Source: a virus. Taken from it: DNA of 31,536 nucleotides. Shown here one piece after another: positions 12,201-19,054 of the stretch. Below the pieces are notes generated by a model. That model had not been told where the DNA came from. It was given only the letters and a program-made list of their open reading frames with translations, and made no database searches. Position 1 is the first letter of the stretch; the number at the start of each line of letters is the position of its first letter. The translations under genes were made by a program, and so were the position numbers. The stretch is from positions 1 through 31,536 of the IMG/VR virus record IMGVR_UViG_3300020205_000283; one strand, given 5' to 3'.

Positions 12201-15200
12201 GTTTTGATAGCAAATGTTGCGCCAGTACCAGAACCAATTAAATTTGTTCCCGATAACGTTATAGGATTAGGAAGTGTTTCTGTTCCAGGTTCTTTAGGAT
12301 TAGATGATGATGACGCCGATACCGCAACATATGGATTTGAATCTTGGATAACAATTTTTCCAACAGTATATGTTGTTGAGGAATTCCATACACCAACATA
12401 GTTACTACAAACACTAGATGCTAATGGTGTTCCAGAAGCAAACCAAGTGTTATCTGCAGAGATTGCAATCACATCCCCTGTTAATAAATTTGAAGTGTCC
12501 GAGTAACCAAATGCCGAAGATGTAGAAATAAAAGGAGCAGTTATTGTTTGTCGTTGTAACCATAAAGAAGTTGGACTAGCTTTATCAAAAATAATTGAAT
12601 TGCCTTGATTTGTGGTTACTACGGCAATTGTACTAGAAGGATTTAATAAAATTTGTCTTCCGTAAAATAGTCCAGCTTGCGGTGCTGTATTAATAATTTC
12701 ACTTTTAGAATACACAGCATTATGATACCACACCGTCCAGCGTCCGTCGCCGCCATCGTCGGTCCATAACAATTCGCCATCATTTGTCGGCAATGTCATA
12801 GTTCTATCGGCTACATCAATTGAACTAGATCTTACAGAAATTAAATATCCTAATGTTATTCTTGTTTGTTCAGCAAATATTTTTGGCTGATCTTTTAAAT
12901 CTGCATCAAGTGTTATTACTCGCCCTACAATTGATTGTATTTTGTAAAATCCGTTATAAGCAAAAGCCTGATCTATTGCAAGGTAATTGCCTAGATCAAT
13001 TGTAATATTATCTGTTAATGTTAATATTATCTGATTCTTCTTATATTCTAAATTCGCAACAGTTGCATTAAATCGTGTATATTTGTAAACATTCCATTCT
13101 CTTCCTTCGAATCCAACCCAGGTGTAATCTCCTTCCGTGAAACTTGTCACATCTTGATTAAGTATTTCATTAATATTTTTTAATGTAAGTTTTACATCAC
13201 CTGATCGAACATATCCTGGTGTTCGTAAATATAAATTTTTCTTAGTTGTGAGAGGCCATGGGTTATTATTGTACCCTATAGGTTTTAAATATACATCATT
13301 AGGGGTTTGTCTGTTAATAAAATCTACTATAGAAGTATCTATTTGATTTACAAGTTCAAATCCTTGAGGATTATTTTTTACGTATTGTTCATCTATAACA
13401 AATTCAATATTTTCAAAAGATCCGCTGGCACCGTACTGTCCAACTCGTATTGCCCATTCTTCATAAAATTTTACGCTTTCTTGGCCGTCAGCACTTAGTA
13501 CATCAAATAGTTTATTAAGAACATTCTTTGTTCCCTTTTCAACAATCATTCCTTGATAGAATTTAAATTCGCTTACATCATCCTGAATAATGTTACTTAA
13601 ATATTGTCTCTTTTGATAGCCAATTAAATGTTGTGCAACAGTTTGTTGATTAGCATCAAAATTATCACTATCTAAACTATAAAAATCAGAAAATTGAGAT
13701 GCCTTATACGACCAATTAGGTAGTAACTGAGCCGTAGGCTTACTATCTAGTTTCATCCATTTAGCAGATACAAATAAGTCTTCTCCAGCAATAAAATTCT
13801 TTGCTGTATAATAAAACTGTTTATACTTAACTATGTCGCCGAGTGCATAATCTTTCCACTCTTCCCATTCTTGGATAATTGCTTGGTCGAATATAAATCC
13901 TGGGACGTTAAAGTCGCCGCGCCAATCGCTACTTACATATCCTGAAACTTTAATACGTTCTTGTCTAAAACCGCTAGTTGGGCTATAAATTGTGTCGTTA
14001 AACAAGGTAGTATTTTTTAGTATAACAACTTGTTCTTTTTGCACCAAATAAAATATTGCACCGTATATGCCGTCTTCAACTGGAGTATAACTAACTGCAT
14101 TTTCATTTCTATAGTTGTTTAAGAAACTAGGAGTAATTGGTGTTCCGTCAACTTTAAATATTTCATATCCGTTAAACGGATTTCTTATATCGTCAACTAC
14201 AGATAAAGGAGATACAAAAGTTAAATTGGTTGCAGCTGGGCTTAGACTAATAACACTACTTCCGATGGAACTTAAACCATCTAATCTTACATAGTCGTTG
14301 GAAATAAACACAGATTCAGGTTCTAGTGTATTGATAGCTCTATAATAATCGCCATTATATTTTACAATATCCCCTATGTTGACTGGTTGATTTGCTACCC
14401 AGTCAGTCCACTTATCTTCTCCAGTGCTCCAGTTTTGAGTTGTCCAGAATAAAAATTCTTTTGCACTGGTTTCCCAATTTGTTATAGTTGCAAGTTCTGT
14501 ATTAAAATTGTCAAATATAAATCCTTGGCTTTTTAAATATTCGCCGTAGCCTAATAAGAAATCTACAACTTCTTGAATAGTTTTAAATTTTGTTCCGTAC
14601 GGTGCAACAAGCTCTTCAGTATTATCCCAAGATTGTCTAATATACGCATCTCTTCCCCCGATGATTGGCAAGGAAGGTAACGGAGTATAGTATGCCGCAT
14701 TAAATGTTGTCGTGGTAGTATGTAACGTTTTAACTCGATAGAATCTATTATTAAATGATACAATCTTACCTGACGAATATTGCGAGTCGGCTGTCCAGTT
14801 TGTATAACTTTCTGAGATTCCGCCCACATTGATTGAAATTCCAGTAGTGGTATAATTATAATATTTAAAATAAGGTTGAGTTTTATTGTATCCTTTAATA
14901 CTAAATCCGTCTGATAGTTTTGTAATAATTACACCACTATACGCAATTTTCTTTATAGGACTCGACGAGTTTAAAATAATGTCATAGTCTTCTTGGGGAA
15001 CAAAAACACTACCCGTTGTTAACGGAGTTTTACTATCAAGTAATAATTTAAATTTTTCTTTACTTGTAAAACCACCAATACGATATGACAATCTAATTTG
15101 TAAATTTTTTAAATCATAATTATATTGATCGTAAGATTTTAAATTATCACTTTGTATATAATCAACAATAAAATTAATAATTCCACTAGTTTTAATATTT

Positions 15201-18200
15201 GTTGCACTTGAAAAAATGCTTGGCAACACAATATCTGTTGGTTTAATTCGTAAACCTGTATCTTTATACACAAGTTGTCCTGCTAAATCTCGAATAATTC
15301 TTGATCTATCTAACAACAGTCCAAAAATTTTGGCTGGGGATGTTAGTAATAAAGTAATTAAAATACTGTATGGATAGTGACTACTGCGTCTCCATGCGCT
15401 CTCAACAGGACTAACATCGCCAAATACAAAGTCCCCAGCTGTTGAATTTGTAATTGTTCCTGTAGCAAGTCCTGATTCTAAAGGGCTAATTAATTCGCCG
15501 TTTTCATTAACTGGCAAATGTCCTTTTAGATACGTACGAACATATTTTTTATTATGTATTGGAGGAGTTCCAGATTTTCTAATAATACCGTTAGCTAGAT
15601 CTTCCCATAAAATTAAATTGTTACTAGTATAAGGAGCCGGACCATACACAGTGGTCCACCACACTGGCTCTTCGCTAAAACCTAACATTTCCCATGGACA
15701 AATATTAGGACGGTCTGTTCCTAGCATCCAGCGATATATACCTTTCCAGTATCCCGGAAGAGGAGTTACATTGTCTGGAGTTGCCATGTCTCGATAATTG
15801 TAAGTTCTTGAATCTAAACTATCGTAATTTAATTGTTTTGTAAAATCTTGTTCAATTACATTAGCCCAACTATAAAAATGTGTTGATAGTACGTCGTTAA
15901 ATTCAGAAGTAGAATACGGCGTTACTCTGTTATACGTGGGCAAATAATCATTTACATCAAAAATTTCTGTGTCATACGAAATTTTAATATTATTATAAAT
16001 TCTCTTTTCAAGTTCAAGAATTAAATCGTCTCTAAAATCTCCATAGGCTAGCACCTGACTACCATCGTGGCCTTGTATCATTAATCTAGGTGTAACTAAA
16101 CTTGTATCAAGATAAATTTTTGGTTCGTACTTTGGCCAAATACCTAATTTTGTAGGTGTAGGCGGTATAAAACATCCGTTTGTATTTTCAAATTCGTAAA
16201 TTGTAACAATGTCATCATTGGCTAGAGTAGCAGATATTACAACAAATCCTTGATCGTTAAATGTATAATCCTTACTGTACAATAGTTGTTCACCATTTAA
16301 GTAAACTAATACGGCAGTGCTTGATAACGAATCTAAATTAAATGTATTTGTTAGCGGGTAAGTTTTAATTCTGTAATCAAATACAGTTAAATCTGACCGA
16401 ATGCTACCAGTAAATGCTGCCATATCACTAAAATAATACGGTGATGTTTTTGGTTTATCTTTTGCAATTTCTTGTAAAATTAAATTAACTTGACGAACTG
16501 TATCTGAATCTACACCTAACTGTTCTGCTACTATAATAAAATTACGTTTAAAGCGAATATAATCGCTTTGACTAGCTTCTATTGCTCGAATAATATTGTT
16601 GTTTTCAGATGTAAGATGATATGCAGATAAGCTCAGTGGGCCGCTATGCTGTACAAAACGTGTTCCGTATGGGGTAATATTTCCTAAATCCCTAATGTTA
16701 CTCGGTCCTGGAAATATTCCATCAAATTCATTTTGAATGTTATCCACTATAGAATTTACATGCGAAGAAATTTCTCCCAAGGTAAAATCTACAATATCAT
16801 CGTTTAATGGATTATTTTGTAACCCAATTGGAGTTTCATAAAATCCGTTTTCATTTATTGGTTGCTGTGCAAATGCTTTGATGGTTAAAATATCGGTTTT
16901 TAAAATATCAGTGGTTAATACAACTTGTTTATAATAACCTTTATTGATAATTGTCCAATATTTTTTATCTAACCTAAAACCATTAACATAGATTTTAACT
17001 TCAAGGTCTTCTAAAGACTCGATGTTGTTAAAAATATCAATGTCAAAATTATTAACTTTATTTGAATCTTTATAAATTCTTACAGCAGGCTGATTATGTA
17101 TAGCCTTTGATGTTTGCCAGCCATTAACAAATGTTTGTTCTCCTGTTACTAATGTTTTTAACAAGTATCCAACATTGATTTGTTTATCTATTACGTAAGA
17201 TACATCCTTGTATTGAAAGGTATCCGAAGCAATGTTGAATTTAAAAAGAATGTCGCCAATGTTATCAATATTTTTATAAGATAAAGAAAACCCTAAATTT
17301 AAATCTGTTGACCCTGATCCGATTTTATATGAAAATAATTTAGTACCGATAAAAGTTGAACCGTCATAGACAGTTTTGTTACCAAAACTATCTTTATTAT
17401 TATCAAATATATCAAACAGTGGGGGCTGGTTTAAACTAGTTTTTTGCTGAGATTTATTCCATGCACTGCCGTCGTACCAGTAAGACAATCCTTGATTAAT
17501 CGAACCGTATTTAACTAATACACAATCAAGGATTTCAGGAATTCTTTGTTCTACTAAATGTATTTGTCTAACTCCATCCAATAAAAGAAAATCAACTTTA
17601 TAAATTTTATTTTTAACGCGGATATCTGTATCTGCAGAGAATAAAATTCGTTGCCCCTGTGCTAACGGAATTCCATCAATATTGTATCCCAGTTGCCCTT
17701 CAACTTTTGAAAACACATCTGTGGTATAAGTATCAATTAAATCAACATCGTCAATTGAGCGTGTTCCAAAATTAAATAATTTTAAGTTTGGCTCAAACTC
17801 GATAATAGGTCTTACAGCTCTAGCTGTTTGGTCAATATTTGCAATTTTTCCATTGTACTTGGCGCTGTCTTCGATTACACTTTTATGAAACCAACGGTTG
17901 TGTCGTGTCCACGGATTTAAATCGTCAGCTTGCCTGTTAATTACTACGTAATCTTTTTTGCCAGAAAAAGAAGTCGAGTCTCCAAACGGCAGCGTATCAA
18001 ATGGATCATTATCAAATAATACTTTTTGTGGAGTTGTATACGGGCTAAGTAATTCTAATCTTGCTTCAGGTATCAAAGAGATAGATTCTCCAACTCCTTC
18101 AACATAATACTGTCCTGTTGTATAACTTTCTGGAATTATTGTTCCTACAAACGAAACCTTCATACCATTGCTTAACTGAGTTCCGTTAGGCAACTTATAT

Positions 18201-19054
18201 GTTTTCTTACCTATTAAATCTGTTGTCAAATCTAAAAATGAATTTTCATCATACGACAATATTTGAAAGACTCCGCCTAGGTCGGCATCAGTTTCACTTA
18301 CATAATAAAGTAAATCTGGAGAATTATAAGGAACTAGGAATTCAATAACACCAGTTTCTACTGCATGATTAGTAACGTTTGAAACGTCATACCTGTCTGC
18401 TGGTCCGGCAACTCTAGTAGTCTTAATAGAAAATGGATTACCGGGGCTATTGATTTCAAAACGATAGGTTTGTCCTCTGTATAATCTAATACTTGGGTTT
18501 TGTGTCAGTCCAGTAGGAAAAAATACATAAGTATTGTTGTCAGCTTCTGCACTAATTTCAACTTTATATGTACTAACAATGTCTTCTTGTGCGCCAGTGA
18601 TTTCAATTACATCTGGGCCGTATGGTAGCCAATAGTATTGCTGGAAATTTACAAATTTATCCCAATCAATGTGCGGATCCCAACTATAAAATTCTTGTTC
18701 GTTTAATCGAGAATGATTCTTTGTGTTGGCGCCAAACACTCCTAACTGATTAATGTAGTCCTGATAATCTTTAAAAAATGTTGTATTATCAAGTGTGTCT
18801 TTAACAATTAAACCAGGTTCTAATTGATAATTTTGTCGTGTGTTACTAGCAGCTTGTAAAAAAATATCATTGCTGGTAGTCGATTTAGAATTTTTTCTTC
18901 CAACATAGCCGTTTATCTTTTTAACAGTACCTGGCTGTATTAACTGATCAACGGTGGCTTGTAAGAATTTTTTATTAGCATCTGTTCTAAAATATTTAGG
19001 CAATAATTCAGCACTAGATGTTTTTCCACCGTTTGGATTTGTGTTATCAGCCAT
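3221..19054 (-). CDS. Giant 5277-residue modular virion protein in the gp7 position
   Basis: An uninterrupted 15.8-kb frame, half of the window. The start at 19054 has GGAG about 9 bases upstream and overlaps the gp6 stop by 8 bases. T4 has the baseplate wedge protein gp7 (about 1030 residues) directly after gp6; this protein holds that place but is about five times longer, and I could not align it to T4 gp7 by eye. Approximate modules: 1-160, a conserved-looking head (aromatic run FQQYYWLPYG); 172-265, a cupredoxin-like fold; several VNG...DY beta modules (about 690-920 and again 4600-5000); W..Y..G carbohydrate-binding-like repeats near 1420, 1548, 1728, 2220 and 5113; an interrupted FG-GAP-like beta-propeller about 2135-2755; GxGY repeats near 3150-3210 and 3510-3570; a Ser/Thr-rich FCCH-like region about 3825-4150; a coiled coil about 4260-4390. 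No enzyme site, signal peptide or membrane helix is evident. Its likely role is a wedge-linked peripheral baseplate or fibre scaffold that may touch host surface glycans (inference). Confidence 0.8.
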   Translation of the reverse strand: MADNTNPNGGKTSSAELLPKYFRTDANKKFLQATVDQLIQPGTVKKINGYVGRKNSKSTTSNDIFLQAASNTRQNYQLEPGLIVKDTLDNTTFFKDYQDYINQLGVFGANTKNHSRLNEQEFYSWDPHIDWDKFVNFQQYYWLPYGPDVIEITGAQEDIVSTYKVEISAEADNNTYVFFPTGLTQNPSIRLYRGQTYRFEINSPGNPFSIKTTRVAGPADRYDVSNVTNHAVETGVIEFLVPYNSPDLLYYVSETDADLGGVFQILSYDENSFLDLTTDLIGKKTYKLPNGTQLSNGMKVSFVGTIIPESYTTGQYYVEGVGESISLIPEARLELLSPYTTPQKVLFDNDPFDTLPFGDSTSFSGKKDYVVINRQADDLNPWTRHNRWFHKSVIEDSAKYNGKIANIDQTARAVRPIIEFEPNLKLFNFGTRSIDDVDLIDTYTTDVFSKVEGQLGYNIDGIPLAQGQRILFSADTDIRVKNKIYKVDFLLLDGVRQIHLVEQRIPEILDCVLVKYGSINQGLSYWYDGSAWNKSQQKTSLNQPPLFDIFDNNKDSFGNKTVYDGSTFIGTKLFSYKIGSGSTDLNLGFSLSYKNIDNIGDILFKFNIASDTFQYKDVSYVIDKQINVGYLLKTLVTGEQTFVNGWQTSKAIHNQPAVRIYKDSNKVNNFDIDIFNNIESLEDLEVKIYVNGFRLDKKYWTIINKGYYKQVVLTTDILKTDILTIKAFAQQPINENGFYETPIGLQNNPLNDDIVDFTLGEISSHVNSIVDNIQNEFDGIFPGPSNIRDLGNITPYGTRFVQHSGPLSLSAYHLTSENNNIIRAIEASQSDYIRFKRNFIIVAEQLGVDSDTVRQVNLILQEIAKDKPKTSPYYFSDMAAFTGSIRSDLTVFDYRIKTYPLTNTFNLDSLSSTAVLVYLNGEQLLYSKDYTFNDQGFVVISATLANDDIVTIYEFENTNGCFIPPTPTKLGIWPKYEPKIYLDTSLVTPRLMIQGHDGSQVLAYGDFRDDLILELEKRIYNNIKISYDTEIFDVNDYLPTYNRVTPYSTSEFNDVLSTHFYSWANVIEQDFTKQLNYDSLDSRTYNYRDMATPDNVTPLPGYWKGIYRWMLGTDRPNICPWEMLGFSEEPVWWTTVYGPAPYTSNNLILWEDLANGIIRKSGTPPIHNKKYVRTYLKGHLPVNENGELISPLESGLATGTITNSTAGDFVFGDVSPVESAWRRSSHYPYSILITLLLTSPAKIFGLLLDRSRIIRDLAGQLVYKDTGLRIKPTDIVLPSIFSSATNIKTSGIINFIVDYIQSDNLKSYDQYNYDLKNLQIRLSYRIGGFTSKEKFKLLLDSKTPLTTGSVFVPQEDYDIILNSSSPIKKIAYSGVIITKLSDGFSIKGYNKTQPYFKYYNYTTTGISINVGGISESYTNWTADSQYSSGKIVSFNNRFYRVKTLHTTTTTFNAAYYTPLPSLPIIGGRDAYIRQSWDNTEELVAPYGTKFKTIQEVVDFLLGYGEYLKSQGFIFDNFNTELATITNWETSAKEFLFWTTQNWSTGEDKWTDWVANQPVNIGDIVKYNGDYYRAINTLEPESVFISNDYVRLDGLSSIGSSVISLSPAATNLTFVSPLSVVDDIRNPFNGYEIFKVDGTPITPSFLNNYRNENAVSYTPVEDGIYGAIFYLVQKEQVVILKNTTLFNDTIYSPTSGFRQERIKVSGYVSSDWRGDFNVPGFIFDQAIIQEWEEWKDYALGDIVKYKQFYYTAKNFIAGEDLFVSAKWMKLDSKPTAQLLPNWSYKASQFSDFYSLDSDNFDANQQTVAQHLIGYQKRQYLSNIIQDDVSEFKFYQGMIVEKGTKNVLNKLFDVLSADGQESVKFYEEWAIRVGQYGASGSFENIEFVIDEQYVKNNPQGFELVNQIDTSIVDFINRQTPNDVYLKPIGYNNNPWPLTTKKNLYLRTPGYVRSGDVKLTLKNINEILNQDVTSFTEGDYTWVGFEGREWNVYKYTRFNATVANLEYKKNQIILTLTDNITIDLGNYLAIDQAFAYNGFYKIQSIVGRVITLDADLKDQPKIFAEQTRITLGYLISVRSSSIDVADRTMTLPTNDGELLWTDDGGDGRWTVWYHNAVYSKSEIINTAPQAGLFYGRQILLNPSSTIAVVTTNQGNSIIFDKASPTSLWLQRQTITAPFISTSSAFGYSDTSNLLTGDVIAISADNTWFASGTPLASSVCSNYVGVWNSSTTYTVGKIVIQDSNPYVAVSASSSSNPKEPGTETLPNPITLSGTNLIGSGTGATFAIKTKKSNYEATIVSAGNLYAAGDTIRILGTSLGGAAPANNLIIKVTSIVGGASVGPIAAISVAGNAKIYWKTIAYIPVDSTGVNSTLDHQGVVSIYKKDNNNIFSLVATILSPLPANGEKFGSNLVFGDNVLFVAASGYNTETGNVYRLDYKTVVEVTTSYNPTGSFGTTVVLTSTAGIEEGMYLQGTGFTSGQYVSQINQATNSIIISAEPDSTPSGRIEFTTTNWRYNLDNTLGHPILPVYSNFGYAMSMSADNSTLVVSTPGVNRPSTSTLTSGYVFVYKKTNNAYTLYQTKTGTEYGFGTSLTVSNSGEYIAISSTLSDDIKLDQGKVFVYQFINNESYEVVHELFNPKPETAQFFGTKISFMNDYETLVIFNKGSDNLIKTKFDLETTTFDNNLTRVYDIIADNGRIDIYDRYATKWIYSESLENTDDDLAGYSTGLAVSRNQILVGSPNAVDQGYKSGKVYEYRKDIGKLSWKVYRKENVRVDLSKIKRAFLYNKSTNKLISYLDIIDSTQGKIPGIAEQEIKFKTFYDPATYSVGDSTVNVDDGMAWTKSQVGTLWWDLRTAKFYDSHDTDLVYRNSTWNTIFPGASIDIYEWVETKYTPEKWNSLADTEEGITIGVSGTSLYGNNIYALVRKYDTIAKSFKNTYYFWVKNKKTIPNVLGRTMSASDVSTLIENPRGYGYKYIALTSSNSFSLVNVQPLLQDKDIVLSIEYWTSPKTDKNIHSQWKIINNNAETTIPSAIEQKWFDSLCGKDTQGRLVPDPLLPPKLKYGVENRPRQGMFINRFEALKQFIEHVNTALVKELVVENSDISKLELYETEPSTITGLYDSTIDSEAELRFSNIGNYEKPQFTPIITNGRITGINILNRGRGYVIAPYFTITGSGTGAIVRTVIDIKGQITGADIISEGYGYTSDTSVTLRNYSVLVHQDSVANGNWSIYAYEPSTQVWSRIRSQSYDVRNYWNYIDWYATGYNQFTSIVHSVSSISDLQGLECKIGQTVKVRITTLGTWLLLEKYADSSSVDWTQSYKVVGKEKGTIQFISELYRFSNSEFGFDGSLYDSGIFDNSASTELRIILETLKNNILVDDMKEVYLNLFFNSVRYAYSEQNYIDWIFKTSFVKAQHSVGELKQKVTYNSDNLENFEDYIDEVKPYRTKIREYVSAYSKLDTNQLSTTDFDLPSVYENGTIIPISTNIVDGLIQSDNNQILSYPWRHWYDNLGYSIISLDIIDGGSGYRAEPTVRIISNTGSGATARAFFTNGKINRIVLLTAGSGYLSTPTIIIDGGLIANGTPARVSAKIGNGVVRSNLIKVKFDRVTQNYFVTNLQATETFSGNTVVSGSRLQFPLKWAPDVRIGKTTVLLGEPGKQVEVLRSTYKLEITKSTSKGYTNYTGKITFDVAPKKGYVVTVTYIKDWSMLNAADRIQYYYNPASGELGKDLAQLMTGIDYGGVNIHGLNFDISSGWDSVPYYTDKWASFDSSFDDYVVTVAANTHSFTLPYVPSAGTPMNVYYVGKNNDTYTGDGFSLIYNFNVNDVFPPTATVTVTKIAGTGNVSGSNILTLTNTTDVEIDNIVTSYRPVGNVTSTSSVGNLITVSTIAGLTVGEKIKFKGQMFGGLSSASDYYLLTKPYANTIPVLSVSRSVNLSLTGKAADDICVFVGSISGTILTITAINVGTVGLNSVIIGTGVLENTRITGFTSGSGLTGTYTVNNSQTVDAGSSFTVIAKTYTNQETFIESGTGSGMRVTVTKTTGIVDFTSSNTTIAITVPGTGYTSGTKVKVLGSVFGGIDITNDLIITLSATATVVTSVQHGLATAQPVSITATSTALDTDTNKSITVVNPTTFTYISSTVGSISVTSPLNGQVNCANQITVGFAATPIPLTTATGSATYETVDSFAYNTKVKRIINGTQVEIDQILFKDIQPTTSVIFSKTLVDPVDCTINPNGTLFLQEPIPSGAIIDITAYVNPVRLDDPNFTSTGAALAALNVLENEYQVLVSQRNVLVNSKNSVEADLETYNAQLVSKQANLNAQLIILDGLDPGDPLYAPTVSAINILVNPGPGSIPATQALITSSENSLATINSNIVTNTSARSAKQIQINAATVVLNNLPPLANDTAIMQTIISNGVPDSVLDPTYKTFSIPGTVDVFDGDQFIWRRAGSDGSVLPQEQDYDTALSGGEFLGNSLSSATGIAADDILVDGDGFVTPTSSPATEEVVPGQVVDAVAIKIYDRPNTGSANIRVDSYVADGVQTDFKMSQQPNSPTAVIVKFTNGLRDSLTDVLSSTSIIKNITDDYTIDYAASLIKFVSAPAIGELISIFSFGFNGSNILDLDYFVGDGSQVEFVTKAAWVKDFNFLVYVNGQPAEPGTPALFKTDASYESANRLGLFFSVAPSAGAIINYVIVSGTEQTYSITQTERIQGTGSNIYNLEYVVGDKLPAESNMLVRVNNKFLKGPNNSYYTITGNKVNYVIDSVKFTPYSLSANDIYVYAGGVLLKQSIDYIVELSGITVKITQLVRKKYLNQELIISIKQDQEYNYIPPVGVLPGKIQFDKNYTSTDLIEVVSSYKHDILDIQRTGISVTSNFELTPDTPAFYNYKGVAGGIIQLDRSVIDDNYVWVIKNGLLLTPSADFKLNEDRSSIKLAFYPDPADEFTIITYGSRVLNSGVSYMQFKDMLNRTHFKRLNANKRTVLVKDLQYLDTYIEVEDASNFDTPSIANNKPGIIEIRGERIEFFTLEPKIVGSTTTYLLGQLRRGTLGTGVSRVHKSGGFVQDIGASETIPYVEKSIVEQVKSDGTNIVPLTFAPALYEETNATTGIKTSWPSDIEVFVGGYSSIPWTSNVEYKIDDIVEVGSYTFRCITAHTSSDIFKTDNANWTFFVGNIRLKKKPYKVHNVDNAPESPEGDIELAAEFTVDGTSNELQLTHKLKFGTRVTVVKRTGTAWDSTTNILDDDSKIARFLKAAPGIWYANIGKYENKAGTPSSFDSITGTFDSESITFDQE
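5870..6275 (-). other. Coiled-coil segment in the giant protein
   Basis: Residues about 4260-4390 form long helices rich in Leu, Val, Asn, Gln and Glu (LNVLENEYQVLVSQRNVL and following), broken once by a Gly/Pro turn containing DPGDPLYAPTVSAI. This contrasts sharply with the beta-rich sequence on both sides and resembles the N-terminal half of the protein encoded at 719-1540. Confidence 0.6.
10790..12650 (-). other. FG-GAP-like beta-propeller segment with inserted modules
   Basis: Residues about 2135-2755 hold several blades of the pattern (F)G..(L/M)..S.D....(V/I)(V/A)(S/G)(T/S)P...G.V(F/Y)VY. Clear ones are NFGYAMSMSADNSTLVVSTP, EYGFGTSLTVSNSGEYIAIS, FFGTKISFMNDYETLVI and GYSTGLAVSRNQILVGSP. 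The pattern is that of integrin-alpha/FG-GAP propellers. Two non-propeller stretches interrupt it, near 12400-12000 and 11720-11500. Confidence 0.6.
18260..18540 (-). other. Cupredoxin-like domain in the giant protein
   Basis: Residues about 172-265 read as a beta-strand series: SIRLYRGQTYRFEI, NPFSIKT, GVIEFLVPYNSPDLLYY, then DLGGVFQI. This matches the strand plan of cupredoxin-like domains that recur in virion proteins of T4-like marine phages. In copper-binding members the region before the last strand carries Cys/His/Met ligands. Here it reads YYVSETDADLGG, with no Cys or His, so it is probably a structural version. Confidence 0.5.

Noticed and set aside
14563-14829. 88-residue minus-strand frame
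   Set aside because: It lies wholly inside the giant gene in another frame and shows no family features or ribosome site.
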